DNA of 64,000 nucleotides from Catellatospora bangladeshensis (GTDB taxonomy: Bacteria > Actinomycetota > Actinomycetes > Mycobacteriales > Micromonosporaceae). Made by a program: the position numbers and the translations under genes. The notes below the pieces were generated by a model. The model ran no database searches. It was not told the DNA's origin and saw nothing but the letters and a program-made list of their open reading frames with translations. How positions within the stretch are numbered: the first letter of the stretch is position 1; each line of letters starts with the position of its first letter. Shown in pieces: positions 49,158 through 57,694 of the stretch. The DNA lies in NCBI RefSeq assembly GCF_016862575.1, contig NZ_BONF01000009.1, positions 124,001 to 188,000 of the forward strand. The letters are read 5' to 3'.

Positions 49158-51377
49158 TCACGAGCGAGTCCCCGTCACGCCAAGCATAAGAACACCCGCG
49201 TCAGTGCCGATGGCAACCCGATCACGCTGCGCGACAAGGATGTGCGGCTGCACCCCCAACGGCAGGACATGCAGCGGCGAGCCCGATTCCACATCCCACA
49301 GACGCACCGTCTGATCACCGCCGATGCTCACCAGCGCCTCACCCGAACCGGTCGAGACCAGCCCGAGCGAGCGCACCGTGCCACGATGGCCGGTCATGGC
49401 AGGCAGCAGCTGGCGGCCGCTCTCCGCATCCCACACGATGATCGACCCGTCATTGCCACCAGTGACCAGGCGCACCCCACCCGCGACCGGAACTGCGACG
49501 ATCGTGCGCACCCAGTCGGTGTGACCACGCAAAGGGGGCCCCGCCGGTTCGAACGTCGCAGCGCTCCACCGCAGCACCGACTGATCGTTGCCAGCGGTGA
49601 ACAGCAGCCGCTGCCCACCCACCGAGGCGCAGGCCATCGTCCGCACCGCGTTCAGGTGACCGCGCAGTGGTGGCCGCACCTCGCCACCGGTGCCGTCCCA
49701 GACCCTGATCACGCCGTCGTTGCCGCCGCTGGCGAACAACGAACCGCCGAGATCGGCGATCGCCCGCACCCAGCCATCATGGGCCTGCCACCCTGGCCCC
49801 ACGGGCTCCGACATGTCCGGCGACCAGAGCCGTATCCGGCCGTCATCACCGCCACTGGCCACCAGTCCGGCCACCCGCTGCAGCACCGTGACCGCACCGG
49901 AATGCGCCCGCCACGGCAACCGGACGACCTCACCACCGTCAAACGACCACCCGACCACCAGACCGTCCGCGCTGCCCGTGAACAGTACCGTCGCCGACCC
50001 GCTCGCCGCCGATGTCGCCGCCCGCACCGACCCGCGATGGTGCGCCGCGGAGGCCGGGGGAGGCGGCAGCACGGTGCTCCACAACCGCACGGTGCCGTCC
50101 TCACCGCCCGTGGCCAGCAACGACCTGCCGTCCAACATCGTCAGGCCACCGACGGCGGTGACCGGGCCGAGATGCCCGCCCCCGGCGACCTGCCGGGACG
50201 TCCCGTCGCTCGGCTCCAGGGCCCAGACCGTGCCCGCGTCAGTGCCGGCCATCAGCACGCCGCCGATGCCGGACGGCACCGCCGCCAGGCACGAAATCCA
50301 GTCGACCGCTCGTGACCACGAAGACGACACCGCACCGGTGGCCGTGTCGCAGACCATGACCGCACCGTCCACGTTCGCGACCGCGATCGCATCCCCGTCA
50401 CCGGTCCGCACCGCCGTGAGGTGCAAGACCGGACCACCCTGGCCGCGAGTGTGCAGCTCACCGCCCGGAAGCCGCCTGATCCGCAGCTCGCCGTTCTCGG
50501 CCGTGGCGACCGCGGCGCCACCGCCTGCCAGAATCAGCGCCACCGCGAGCTCGACACCTGGCGCGGCGAACTCCGACCGCGGCTCCAGGTCGGCGGACCA
50601 GACGGTGACCCCGCCGGCCGACGCCGACAGAACATGCTCGTCCAGGTCTGCTCCTGCCGCGCCGACGCTCAGCGAGAGCACCGCCGAGGCCAGCTGCCGC
50701 TCGGCGGTCAACCGGCCGGTCCTGACGTCCCACAGCCGAACGGCTCCGTCTTCGCCGCCGGTGACGAAGCCGCCGGCCGTGGCGGCGATCGCGGTGACCG
50801 CACCGGCGTGCGCCGCCAACGGGTCCAGCACGGGCTGGCCGGCCTCGGGGTCCCAAAGCCGCACGACACCGTCCTCGGCCCCGGTCGCGAGCAGCTTGCG
50901 GTTCGGTCCGGCCACGACGGCCGTCAGCACGGTAACCTTGGCGGTGTGCGCGCCCAGTGTCACGTGCAGCGGTTCGTAGCGGTGGTGACACCAGTCGAAA
51001 CGCCATCGCCCGACCCCGGCGAAGTGTTCCCGGGGTTCGGCGCCGCCGAGCCTGCTGGCCTCGATCGCCCGGATGGCGGCCCGGTCCTCGGGCGCGGCGG
51101 CGACCAGGAGGTGGTGGGCCGCGAGCACCGAGGCGACGCTCATGGGAAGATCCGATCGTCCGAAAGCGACTCGGAGTGCCTCGCCGGCTACTCGCTGGGG
51201 GTCCAGCCAGTCGATCACTACACCCTCGTCCGCGAGCAGCTGCCAGGCATTTGCCTCGGCCACGTGCTCAGGAAGGTAGCGGGACAGATAGGGGCTGGGC
51301 GGCTCAGGCAAGCCCTCGCGGACCAGGGCCAGTAGCCGCGCCACCACCGCGGTGAGGCGCCGTTCGGCTTCCGTCAT
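49158..51377 (-). CDS. WD40-repeat sensor protein with STAND-linker N-terminus
   Basis: A 739-aa protein. Residues 1-135 are helical (PYLSRYLPEHVAEANAW..., ADEGVVIDWLDPQRVAGEALR), the segment normally found between NACHT and WD40 in fused STAND proteins. About 14 WD40 repeats follow (for example GAEDGVVRLWD, GGEDGAVRLWD, GGDDGRIRLWS, GGNDGVIRVWD, GGDQTVRLWD), enough for two seven-bladed propellers. The later repeats are more regular than the middle ones. It is the first gene of the operon; the ATG has a GGGGGTGGG site ahead. Confidence 0.88.
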   Translation of the reverse strand: MTEAERRLTAVVARLLALVREGLPEPPSPYLSRYLPEHVAEANAWQLLADEGVVIDWLDPQRVAGEALRVAFGRSDLPMSVASVLAAHHLLVAAAPEDRAAIRAIEASRLGGAEPREHFAGVGRWRFDWCHHRYEPLHVTLGAHTAKVTVLTAVVAGPNRKLLATGAEDGVVRLWDPEAGQPVLDPLAAHAGAVTAIAATAGGFVTGGEDGAVRLWDVRTGRLTAERQLASAVLSLSVGAAGADLDEHVLSASAGGVTVWSADLEPRSEFAAPGVELAVALILAGGGAAVATAENGELRIRRLPGGELHTRGQGGPVLHLTAVRTGDGDAIAVANVDGAVMVCDTATGAVSSSWSRAVDWISCLAAVPSGIGGVLMAGTDAGTVWALEPSDGTSRQVAGGGHLGPVTAVGGLTMLDGRSLLATGGEDGTVRLWSTVLPPPPASAAHHRGSVRAATSAASGSATVLFTGSADGLVVGWSFDGGEVVRLPWRAHSGAVTVLQRVAGLVASGGDDGRIRLWSPDMSEPVGPGWQAHDGWVRAIADLGGSLFASGGNDGVIRVWDGTGGEVRPPLRGHLNAVRTMACASVGGQRLLFTAGNDQSVLRWSAATFEPAGPPLRGHTDWVRTIVAVPVAGGVRLVTGGNDGSIIVWDAESGRQLLPAMTGHRGTVRSLGLVSTGSGEALVSIGGDQTVRLWDVESGSPLHVLPLGVQPHILVAQRDRVAIGTDAGVLMLGVTGTRS

Positions 51378-51411
51378 CCCACCCCCCGGACCGCCCGCGG
51401 TATGCGCAGGA

Positions 51412-51424
51412 CCATCTTAGATGG
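51412..51424 (-). promoter_or_regulatory. Candidate promoter/operator of the caspase-lipase-WD40 operon
   Basis: CCATCT-T-AGATGG (51412-51424) is a 13-base palindrome about 35 bases before the WD40 ATG. On the minus strand it contains TAAGAT (51414-51419), a 4/6 match to -10; a TTCACT lies 19 bases upstream. A dimeric repressor would cover the promoter. Confidence 0.45.
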
Positions 51425-51576
51425 AGTTCGCGGTGAGCAGTGAAGTGCGCGGCGGCGGCCAACGAACCGCCGACGAGCGCTACGGAGCCGGATGAGCGCA
51501 TTAGTGCCGTGTCGGGACGGTTGGTCTGACATGGGCTAAGCCCCGATGTTGCCGCTCCGTGGCCCTCAGGGCGTTT

Positions 51577-51714
51577 ATGCAGGTCAGGGCCACTGTAATA
51601 GATCTTGAACTTGTCGGCGTTGCGGCGGTCACGGAATCAGCCCGGCTGTTGCACCTGCTGACGGGGACGTGTGCGCACGGGCCCGTACACAACTGCGTGA
51701 AATCTGACGGCTAG
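51577..51714 (+). CDS. Possible small ORF in the gap
   Basis: A 45-codon frame beginning MQVRATVIDLELVGVAAV and ending in TAG. The first half reads like a plausible beta-alpha element but no ribosome site is clear and codon use is mixed. It may be a remnant of a decayed gene or chance. Confidence 0.2.
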   Translation: MQVRATVIDLELVGVAAVTESARLLHLLTGTCAHGPVHNCVKSDG

Positions 51715-51951
51715 TCGGCCTGATGCGAGTTCTGGAGCGCGCGAAGGCAATGACGCACTGAGGTCACATAGATTCCGTTCCGGCATCATAACAGTCATTA
51801 TGTTGTACGGCATTTATGAGCCGAACTCTGATCCTGAGCCCGTTTTCTGATTATTGAATTACCGGTAATGCCAATCCAGTAATTGACCCAGGGTTCGGCT
51901 GAGCGTGGCGCGGCCTTCGGAAGCCTCGCGGGAGACGCCGGGCGTCGTTGT

Positions 51952-52578
51952 TCAGAGTCCGAACAGCGTTGCGACGCGGTCGACGAGTTCGTCCTCGGAC
52001 ATCGCGCCGTCGACTTCCACGGCGGGCAGGTTCAGGCGGGCCACTTCCCCGCGCAGCCGGTCGGTGAACAGGCGCTCGCGCTCGAACAGGTTGCGCAGCG
52101 CCCGCTCCGGGTCGCTGGTCCGGCCGGCGATCTTCCATGTGGAGCCCCGGGTGTCGAAGGCGGTCCGCCGGAAGTCCGGGGTGGGCAGCAGCCACACCGC
52201 GTGGGTACGGTCCGCGAGCAGCGGCTCGACCAGGTGCGGCAGCAGCCGGAAGCCCTCGGCGACGACGGGCGGCGAGGTGGGCGTCGTCGCCAGGTCGTGG
52301 ACGATGTGGTCGAAGCCCTCGCCGCGGTACCAGTGGAACGTGTCCAGCATTACCTGCGGGGATCGCAGCAGCCAGCGCTCGTCCAGGTCCATGGCGGCGA
52401 AGGCTGCCAGCAGTGGGCTGTCGTCGGAGGTGCTGCGCGCGGCGTGCTCGGTCATGACGTCGTCGGTGGCGTAGAGCCGCAGGCCGTGGCGTTCGGCGAG
52501 CCGCCGGGCGACGGTCGACTTGGCCGCGCCGCTCGCGCCGCCGATCCAGTAGACGTGCGGCAGCCGGGGTGTGGGCAT
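51952..52578 (-). CDS. P-loop kinase-like NTPase
   Basis: A 208-aa P-loop protein of the AAA_33/adenylate-kinase-like type. Walker A GGASGAAKST (about 13-22), a DDV strand end (LYATDDVMTEH) and a lid-like arginine region (RRTAFDTRG) are seen. It probably phosphorylates a small molecule or RNA end. The substrate is unknown. It is next to, but divergent from, the methyltransferase gene. Confidence 0.8.
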   Translation of the reverse strand: MPTPRLPHVYWIGGASGAAKSTVARRLAERHGLRLYATDDVMTEHAARSTSDDSPLLAAFAAMDLDERWLLRSPQVMLDTFHWYRGEGFDHIVHDLATTPTSPPVVAEGFRLLPHLVEPLLADRTHAVWLLPTPDFRRTAFDTRGSTWKIAGRTSDPERALRNLFERERLFTDRLRGEVARLNLPAVEVDGAMSEDELVDRVATLFGL

Positions 52579-52642
52579 CCTTCACCGTAAGCGCTGCCGA
52601 TATTCGCGGGCGCGACATCGCGGCCGGGGGTACGGTCCGCCG

Positions 52643-53389
52643 ATGAGTGATTCCACGTACGACGGGGACGGCTTCTTCGGCGAGCCGGTGGCGGCGGGGT
52701 ACGACGACGCGGTGTCGGACTGGTTCCGGCCGGAGGTGGTCGGCGCGGCCGTGGACGTGCTGGCGGGGCTGGCCGGTGGCGGCCGGGCGCTGGAGTTCGC
52801 GATCGGCACGGGCCGGGTCGCGCTGCCGCTGGCGCAGCGCGGTGTGCCGGTGCACGGTATCGACCTGTCGCGGGCGATGGTGTCGCGGCTGCGGGCCAAG
52901 CCGGGCGGTGACGCGATCGAGGTGACCATGGGCGACATCGCCACGACGCGGGTGGCGGGTACGTTCTCGGTCGTCTATCTCGTCTTCAATACGATCATGA
53001 ACTTGACCACGCAGGACGCGCAGGTGGAGTGTTTCCGCAACGCCGCGGCGCACCTCTCCCCCGGCGGCACGTTCGTCGTCGAGGTGATGGTGCCTGAGCT
53101 GCGGAAACTCCCGGCCGGGCAGAGTGCGGTGCCGTTCCGGGTGACCCCGACGCGGTGGGCGTTCGACCACTATGACGTGGCCACGCAGGCGATGAGCTCG
53201 AACTACGTGGAGGTGGTGGACGGGCGTGGGTCGTACCGGTCCATTCCCTTCCGGTACGCGTGGCCGGCGGAGTTCGACCTGATGGCACGGCTGGCGGGGC
53301 TGCGGCTTCGGGAGCGCTGGGCGGACTGGGACGGCACGCCGTTCGGCAGTGAGAGCGAGAAGCACGTGTCGGTGTGGGAGAGGCCCTGA
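52643..53389 (+). CDS. Class I SAM-dependent methyltransferase
   Basis: A 248-aa methyltransferase: motif I ALEFAIGTGRVALPLA (about 50-65), motif II GIDLSRAMVSRLRAK, GDIATTRVAGTFSVVYLVFNTIMNL (motif III/IV). It is of the UbiE/TylM1-like subgroup. The substrate is unknown. The ATG at 52643 is preferred over an upstream ATG because of homologue starts. Confidence 0.87.
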   Translation: MSDSTYDGDGFFGEPVAAGYDDAVSDWFRPEVVGAAVDVLAGLAGGGRALEFAIGTGRVALPLAQRGVPVHGIDLSRAMVSRLRAKPGGDAIEVTMGDIATTRVAGTFSVVYLVFNTIMNLTTQDAQVECFRNAAAHLSPGGTFVVEVMVPELRKLPAGQSAVPFRVTPTRWAFDHYDVATQAMSSNYVEVVDGRGSYRSIPFRYAWPAEFDLMARLAGLRLRERWADWDGTPFGSESEKHVSVWERP

Positions 53390-53515
53390 TCTGGCATTTC
53401 CTGGCCGACACGCGGCCGAGGCCGTTGGTGCTCACGTTCTGTGTCGATAGTGTCACCGTCGGAAGTTGACCGGGTACTGCGGGTGTTCCGTGGTCATCAC
53501 CGACGGGGGTTCTAC

Positions 53516-54028
53516 ATGTCCGTATCCAGGATCGTCCGATGGGCTGCCGCTGCGGCCATCGTCACGGCCGGCGCGCTGGCCGGTCCGGCGAGCGCCGCTC
53601 CGCCTGCTGAGCCGCCGGCGGTGCCGGGGACGCAGGCGAGCCGGTTCGAGGTGCCGCTGACGGGTTCGGCGACGTTCGAGGAGCTGGGTGAGCTGGCGTT
53701 CACGGGCACGGTGCGGGTGGCCGTGTCGAATCCGGCTGACGCGGCGGCCAAGCGGATCATCCACACGCGGCTGGGCGAGGTGGTCGGCACGGGCACGGGG
53801 GTGACCTGTGAGGCGCGCAGTGCGGAGCACTTCCGGCTGGCGGTGGCGGAGACGCTGACGTTCACGGGGACGTTCGACCTGGTGCCGCCGGATGGTACGG
53901 CGGCGGGTGACGCGGCTGAGGCGTGCTGGGGGCAGCACCTGGACGTGGAGTTCACGGTGGCGCTGGGCGCCGACGGCAAGGTCACGGGCCAGCCGACGGC
54001 GGTCGTGGCGGAGGTTCCGGCGCCGTAG
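53516..54028 (+). CDS. Secreted protein of unknown function
   Basis: A 170-aa product with a classical Sec signal peptide (VRWAAAAAIVTAGALAGPASA, cleavage after A-S-A, about residue 28) and a mature beta-rich domain with two cysteines (VTCEARSAEHF and EACWGQHL) that may form a disulfide. No family recognised. The start ATG at 53516 was chosen because it gives the signal peptide directly. Confidence 0.75.
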   Translation: MSVSRIVRWAAAAAIVTAGALAGPASAAPPAEPPAVPGTQASRFEVPLTGSATFEELGELAFTGTVRVAVSNPADAAAKRIIHTRLGEVVGTGTGVTCEARSAEHFRLAVAETLTFTGTFDLVPPDGTAAGDAAEACWGQHLDVEFTVALGADGKVTGQPTAVVAEVPAP

Positions 54029-54044
54029 TGGTGCGGGTTCGGGG

Positions 54045-54074
54045 CGGGTCGTGCTGCGGCACGGCCCGCTTTTT
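54045..54074 (+). terminator. Intrinsic terminator with T-tract
   Basis: CGGGTCGTGC (54045-54054), loop TGCG, GCACGGCCCG (54059-54068), then CTTTTTC. It follows the secreted-protein gene. It is one of the few classic U-tract terminators in the window. Confidence 0.85.
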
Positions 54075-54123
54075 CGTTGTGGGGCTTTACCCGGCCCCTG
54101 GGGCAGGACGCAGACTGGCGCGC

Positions 54124-54939
54124 GTGGCGGTTGGGGATGTTCGGCGCGGTGAGCTGACGACCGGTGAGTTCGGCCGGCGGTCGGGTCTGTCGGTGAAGGC
54201 GCTGCGGTTGTATGACGTGTCGGGGCTGCTGTGCCCGGCGCGGGTGGATTCGGTGACGGGTTACCGGTGGTATGCGGTGGAGCAGCTGGCGCGGGCGCGG
54301 CGGATCAGCTTGCTGCGCCAGCTGGAGATGCCGCTGGCGGTGATCGGCGAGCTGCTGGCGCTGTCCGACGAGGAGGCCGTGTTGCGGCTGGAGCGGTGGT
54401 GGGCGGCGCAGGAGGCGGCGGTGGTGGCGCGGCGGGGCACGCTGTCGCAGTTGCGGGGCGAGCTGTTGCGGGCGGCGGTGCCGGAGGTGGCGTTTGCGGT
54501 GGCGGTGCGGCGGGTGCCGGAGGTGAAGGTGGCGGCGCTGCGGTTCGAGGTGGATCAGCAGGGGCTGGTGGCGGCGATGCGGTTGGGTGAGGACGTGTTG
54601 CGGCGGCATCTGGCGGCTTCGGGTGTGGGGCCGGGTGGGTCGTTGCGGGTGCTGTATCTGGGGCCGGTGACGCCGGACTGTGCGGCGCCGATCGAGGTGT
54701 GTGTGCCGTTCTCGGGTGGGCTGGAGCCGGCGCGTACGGAGGTGTTCTGCACGGTGCTGCGGGATGACTGCTTCTATCCGCGGATCATGTCGGCGTATGC
54801 GGCGGTGGACGGGTTCGTGCGGGATGCGGGTCTGGTGGCGGCGGGTCCGGTGCGGGAGGTGTATCTGGCGGACTGGGATGCGGTGGCCGGGGATGGGCCG
54901 TACGCGGAGGTGGCGATGCCGGTGGAGGGGTGGTCGTGA
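54124..54939 (+). CDS. MerR-family regulator with ligand-binding domain
   Basis: A 271-aa MerR protein (LTTGEFGRRSGLSVKALRLYDVSGLLCPARVDSVTGYRWYAVEQLARARRISLLRQLEMPLAVIGELLALS, about 10-80), followed by a coiled-coil helix and a C-terminal GyrI/BmrR-like SRPBCC-type domain. The GTG start at 54124 is tentative. The stop overlaps the transglutaminase ATG, so the two are coupled; the regulator may sense the partner's product. Confidence 0.82.
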   Translation: MAVGDVRRGELTTGEFGRRSGLSVKALRLYDVSGLLCPARVDSVTGYRWYAVEQLARARRISLLRQLEMPLAVIGELLALSDEEAVLRLERWWAAQEAAVVARRGTLSQLRGELLRAAVPEVAFAVAVRRVPEVKVAALRFEVDQQGLVAAMRLGEDVLRRHLAASGVGPGGSLRVLYLGPVTPDCAAPIEVCVPFSGGLEPARTEVFCTVLRDDCFYPRIMSAYAAVDGFVRDAGLVAAGPVREVYLADWDAVAGDGPYAEVAMPVEGWS

Positions 54940-55805
54940 TGGTGCGGGACTGGTCGGGCCACTCCCCCTACAGCGATCCGGGTGGGTTCGCGCCGTTGCT
55001 GGACGGGTTGCCGGGTGAGGTGCGGGAGCTGGCGGCGGTGGTGCGCAACGTGCTGGTGCACTACCGGGCGGCGGGGATCGTGTTCGAGGGCGGGCGGCTG
55101 GCGGAGATCGACAACCGGTGGGTGGACCGGATCCTTGCCGCTGATCAGGGGCGTTTCCCGGTGCCGCTGGAGGTGCCGCGGCCGGTGGGGTCGCGGGTGG
55201 TGGGCTGTTGCCGGGACTTCACGTTGCTGACGGTGGCGGCGTTGCGGCAGCGTGGGGTGCCGGCGCGGTCGCGGGTGGGGTTCGCGTCGTATCTGGTGCC
55301 GGGGTTTCACTGCGATCACGTGGTGGCGGAGTTCTGGGACGGCGAGCGGTGGGTATGGGTGGACGCCCAGCTGGATCCGGCACGCGGCTGGGGGTTCGAT
55401 CCGGCGGATGTGCCGGGTGCGGTGTTCGCGTCGGCGGCGTCGGTGTGGTCGGCGTACCGACGCGGTGAGGTCGACGTGGACCGGTATGGGGTGGATCCGT
55501 CGCTGCCGCAGTTGTCCGGGGGCTGGTTGGTGTTCGACTACGTGCTGCTGGAGCTGGCGCATCGGCAGGGCGACGAGCTGCTGTTGTGGGACGGCTGGGG
55601 TGGCATGGTCGAGGATCTGGCGGGGGCGGACCTGGGGCTGGCCGATGGGGTGTCGGCGTTGCTGCTGGCCGCGGACGGCGGTGACGAGTCTGCGGAGCGG
55701 GAGCTTGCGGCCTGGTACGCGCGGGATGCGCGGCTGCGCCCGTCGGGCCGGGTGCGGTGTCGTTCGCCGCGTGGCGTGACGGATTGGGTGGAGCTGCGGG
55801 GCTGA
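54939..55805 (+). CDS. Transglutaminase-like protein
   Basis: A 288-aa protein with a transglutaminase/protease-like core. Cys in VVGCCRDFTLLTVAALRQRGVPARSRVGF (about 89), His in FHCDHVVAEFWDGERWVWVDAQLD (about 126) and Asp 15 residues later form the C-H-D triad. The C-terminal region is not recognised. It is coupled to the MerR gene. It may cleave or cross-link proteins, or form an amide link in a metabolite. Confidence 0.8.
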   Translation: MVRDWSGHSPYSDPGGFAPLLDGLPGEVRELAAVVRNVLVHYRAAGIVFEGGRLAEIDNRWVDRILAADQGRFPVPLEVPRPVGSRVVGCCRDFTLLTVAALRQRGVPARSRVGFASYLVPGFHCDHVVAEFWDGERWVWVDAQLDPARGWGFDPADVPGAVFASAASVWSAYRRGEVDVDRYGVDPSLPQLSGGWLVFDYVLLELAHRQGDELLLWDGWGGMVEDLAGADLGLADGVSALLLAADGGDESAERELAAWYARDARLRPSGRVRCRSPRGVTDWVELRG

Positions 55806-55816
55806 CGGTCGTAGCG

Positions 55817-56719
55817 TCAGCCCTCGGCCGGTTCGGGTGCGTAGCCACAGGTCTGCGGGCCGCAGGTGGTTTTGTGGTCGCGGCCCCAGAGGTAGGTGTC
55901 GCGTTCGGTGGCTCGGGCGAGGTGAACGAGGCGGGCCTGCCTGCGTCGGGGCAGGTTCTGGGGCAGTGCCGTGAACGTCTCGGGCATGACGGCGATCATG
56001 CTGCTGACCTGTTCGCCGTCGTACATCCGCAGCAGTACGGTGCACTGCCACCAGCGTATGGTGCCTTCGCTGCCCTCGGGCCGGCCGGGCCAGTAGTAGT
56101 CGGCCGGGTCGGGGACGATGTGGTGGACTGCGTCGGGGTGGAGGTGGTGGTGGAGCCAAGGCCCGCCTTTGCCGAGGCCGAGGCGTAGGCGCCCGGCTTC
56201 TTCGTAGAGCGCGCATACCGTGGCGGTGTCGACGGCTTTGAGTGCGCGTGCTGCTTCCGGTAGTGGTTGTTCGCCGGGTGGGGCCTGCACCGGCCAGCGT
56301 CCGAGCAGTGCGCTGGCCTCCTGCCGAAGTGTCAGGGCCGGCGGGGTGCTCGGACGCTGCGGGATGGGTGGTGGCGGCGTCCACCGGGGATGGTGCGCTG
56401 TGATGTGGCCCAGCATCCATGCCCTGGCCTGCGGGCCTGCTGTGTTCCAGGTCCAGCTCATCGGCCGCTGGGTCAGGGCCTGCTCGCGGGTGCTGGCCGT
56501 TGCCCCGCGGCGGGACGGCGACCATCTCCTCGGCCGGGTTATGCCGGGCAGGTTGTGGCAGAGGTCGGCGAGGAACCGGATACGTTCCAGGGTCTTGTCC
56601 GGTGACTGGTCCTCCGGTAGATGTCTGGCTCCGTAGGCCAGATAGCGGATCTCGATGAACGCCTGCGCCGACAGGAGCGCGGCCACCTCCCGGTCTTGTT
56701 CGGCCTCGCGGTGCCTCAT
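55817..56719 (-). CDS. Hypothetical protein
   Basis: A 300-aa soluble protein without recognised domain. A helical start (DREVAALLSAQAFIEIRYLAYGARH) is followed by a conserved-looking PGQ...WMLGHITAHH region and a tail with two cysteines (TTCGPQTCGYAP). No signal or membrane segment. Codon use is typical. Convergent with the transglutaminase gene, only 11 bases apart. Confidence 0.55.
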   Translation of the reverse strand: MRHREAEQDREVAALLSAQAFIEIRYLAYGARHLPEDQSPDKTLERIRFLADLCHNLPGITRPRRWSPSRRGATASTREQALTQRPMSWTWNTAGPQARAWMLGHITAHHPRWTPPPPIPQRPSTPPALTLRQEASALLGRWPVQAPPGEQPLPEAARALKAVDTATVCALYEEAGRLRLGLGKGGPWLHHHLHPDAVHHIVPDPADYYWPGRPEGSEGTIRWWQCTVLLRMYDGEQVSSMIAVMPETFTALPQNLPRRRQARLVHLARATERDTYLWGRDHKTTCGPQTCGYAPEPAEG

Positions 56720-56798
56720 CGCGGATCCTCTTCCCTGCCCGGTGCGTCGGTGCCGCCGCTGAAGCCGCGGCCCCGACGCACCGTACCGGTGCGGGGGT

Positions 56799-57530
56799 TC
56801 AGCTGAGGTCGCAGGCGTCGAGGGAGCGTTCGTATCCGTTGAAGAACGCGCGGGTGCGCTGCTGGACGGTGCCGTGGGAGTCGGGGGCGAACCAGGGCTG
56901 GCCTTCGGGGTCGCCGACGGCGAGCAGGCCGGTGCGGAACTCGTCGAGGTCGCCGTCGGCGAGGGTGAGGTCGCCGCTGCGGACGGAGTCGCCGAGGTAG
57001 GCGCCGGCCATGCAGTCGGCCTGGAGTTCGTGGTCGATGGCGTAGCGGTGTTCGATGCCGAGGCGGGCCTGGATGGCGTGGGCGTATTCGTGGCCGAGCA
57101 GGTAGAACACGAACGCGTCGCCGATGCGGCGGAAAGCGGTGACGGCCCAGTCGGCGTCGTAGGCGATGAAGTCCCCTGCGGGGCAGTAGACGGCGTTGTT
57201 GGCGGGGATGGGTTCGGGGCCGCAGGCGAGGTCGCCGGTGTTGCGGTAGGGGCTGACGGTGCGCACGGGGGTGAACGCGACGCCGGAGTCGGTGAAGACG
57301 GCTTTCCAGTAGCGTTCGGCCTGGCCGACGGCGCCGCGGGCGTCGCGCTGGAACTCTTCGACGGTCTTGGTGCCGTCGACTTCGGCGCTGGCGGTGGCTT
57401 GCGGGGCGTTGGGCTGGGGTGCGGGGTCGTCGGGCAGGGTGGGGTCGTCGGGCAGGGCGCCGCAGCCGAGGGTCAGCACGGTGGCGGCGGCGAGTGCGAC
57501 GGTCCAGCGGGTGCGGTGGCGGGCGGGCAT
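56799..57530 (-). CDS. Putative neutral zinc metallopeptidase, lipoprotein
   Basis: A 243-aa protein with a signal peptide ending in an imperfect lipobox (VLTLGC23). After a Pro/Asp-rich linker the metallopeptidase domain shows HEYAH (His147, Glu148, His151) and the downstream ELQADCMAGAYLG that supplies the third zinc ligand in YpfJ-type neutral metallopeptidases. Probably a membrane-anchored extracellular protease. Confidence 0.85.
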   Translation of the reverse strand: MPARHRTRWTVALAAATVLTLGCGALPDDPTLPDDPAPQPNAPQATASAEVDGTKTVEEFQRDARGAVGQAERYWKAVFTDSGVAFTPVRTVSPYRNTGDLACGPEPIPANNAVYCPAGDFIAYDADWAVTAFRRIGDAFVFYLLGHEYAHAIQARLGIEHRYAIDHELQADCMAGAYLGDSVRSGDLTLADGDLDEFRTGLLAVGDPEGQPWFAPDSHGTVQQRTRAFFNGYERSLDACDLS

Positions 57531-57694
57531 CGCTCGTCCTTTCGGGGGCTGTCTTCTGTTGTAGCCGATGCCCACATCGGTGCAAGATCTGTCGCGGCTG
57601 GCAGGCCCGCTTCGCGACGTGTGGCCGGGAGTGTCACTCCCACCTGGTTCGATAGGGCTCGACAGTACTCAAGGCATCCGGGCGAGGAGTGTTC

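Larger units (their letters stand above)
51378..51951. other. 574-base gene-poor, lower-GC gap
   Basis: The stretch between the WD40 operon and the P-loop kinase gene is visibly AT-richer (especially 51780-51900) than the rest of the window. It holds the operon promoter, a palindrome ATTACCGGTAAT (51858-51869) and one weak 45-codon open frame (51577-51714). I see no transposase, tRNA or direct-repeat boundary. Confidence 0.6.

Noticed and set aside
51504-51720. Possible insertion-sequence remnant in the AT-rich gap
   Set aside because: No terminal inverted repeats, transposase motif or target duplication could be found by eye; left as an unexplained gap.
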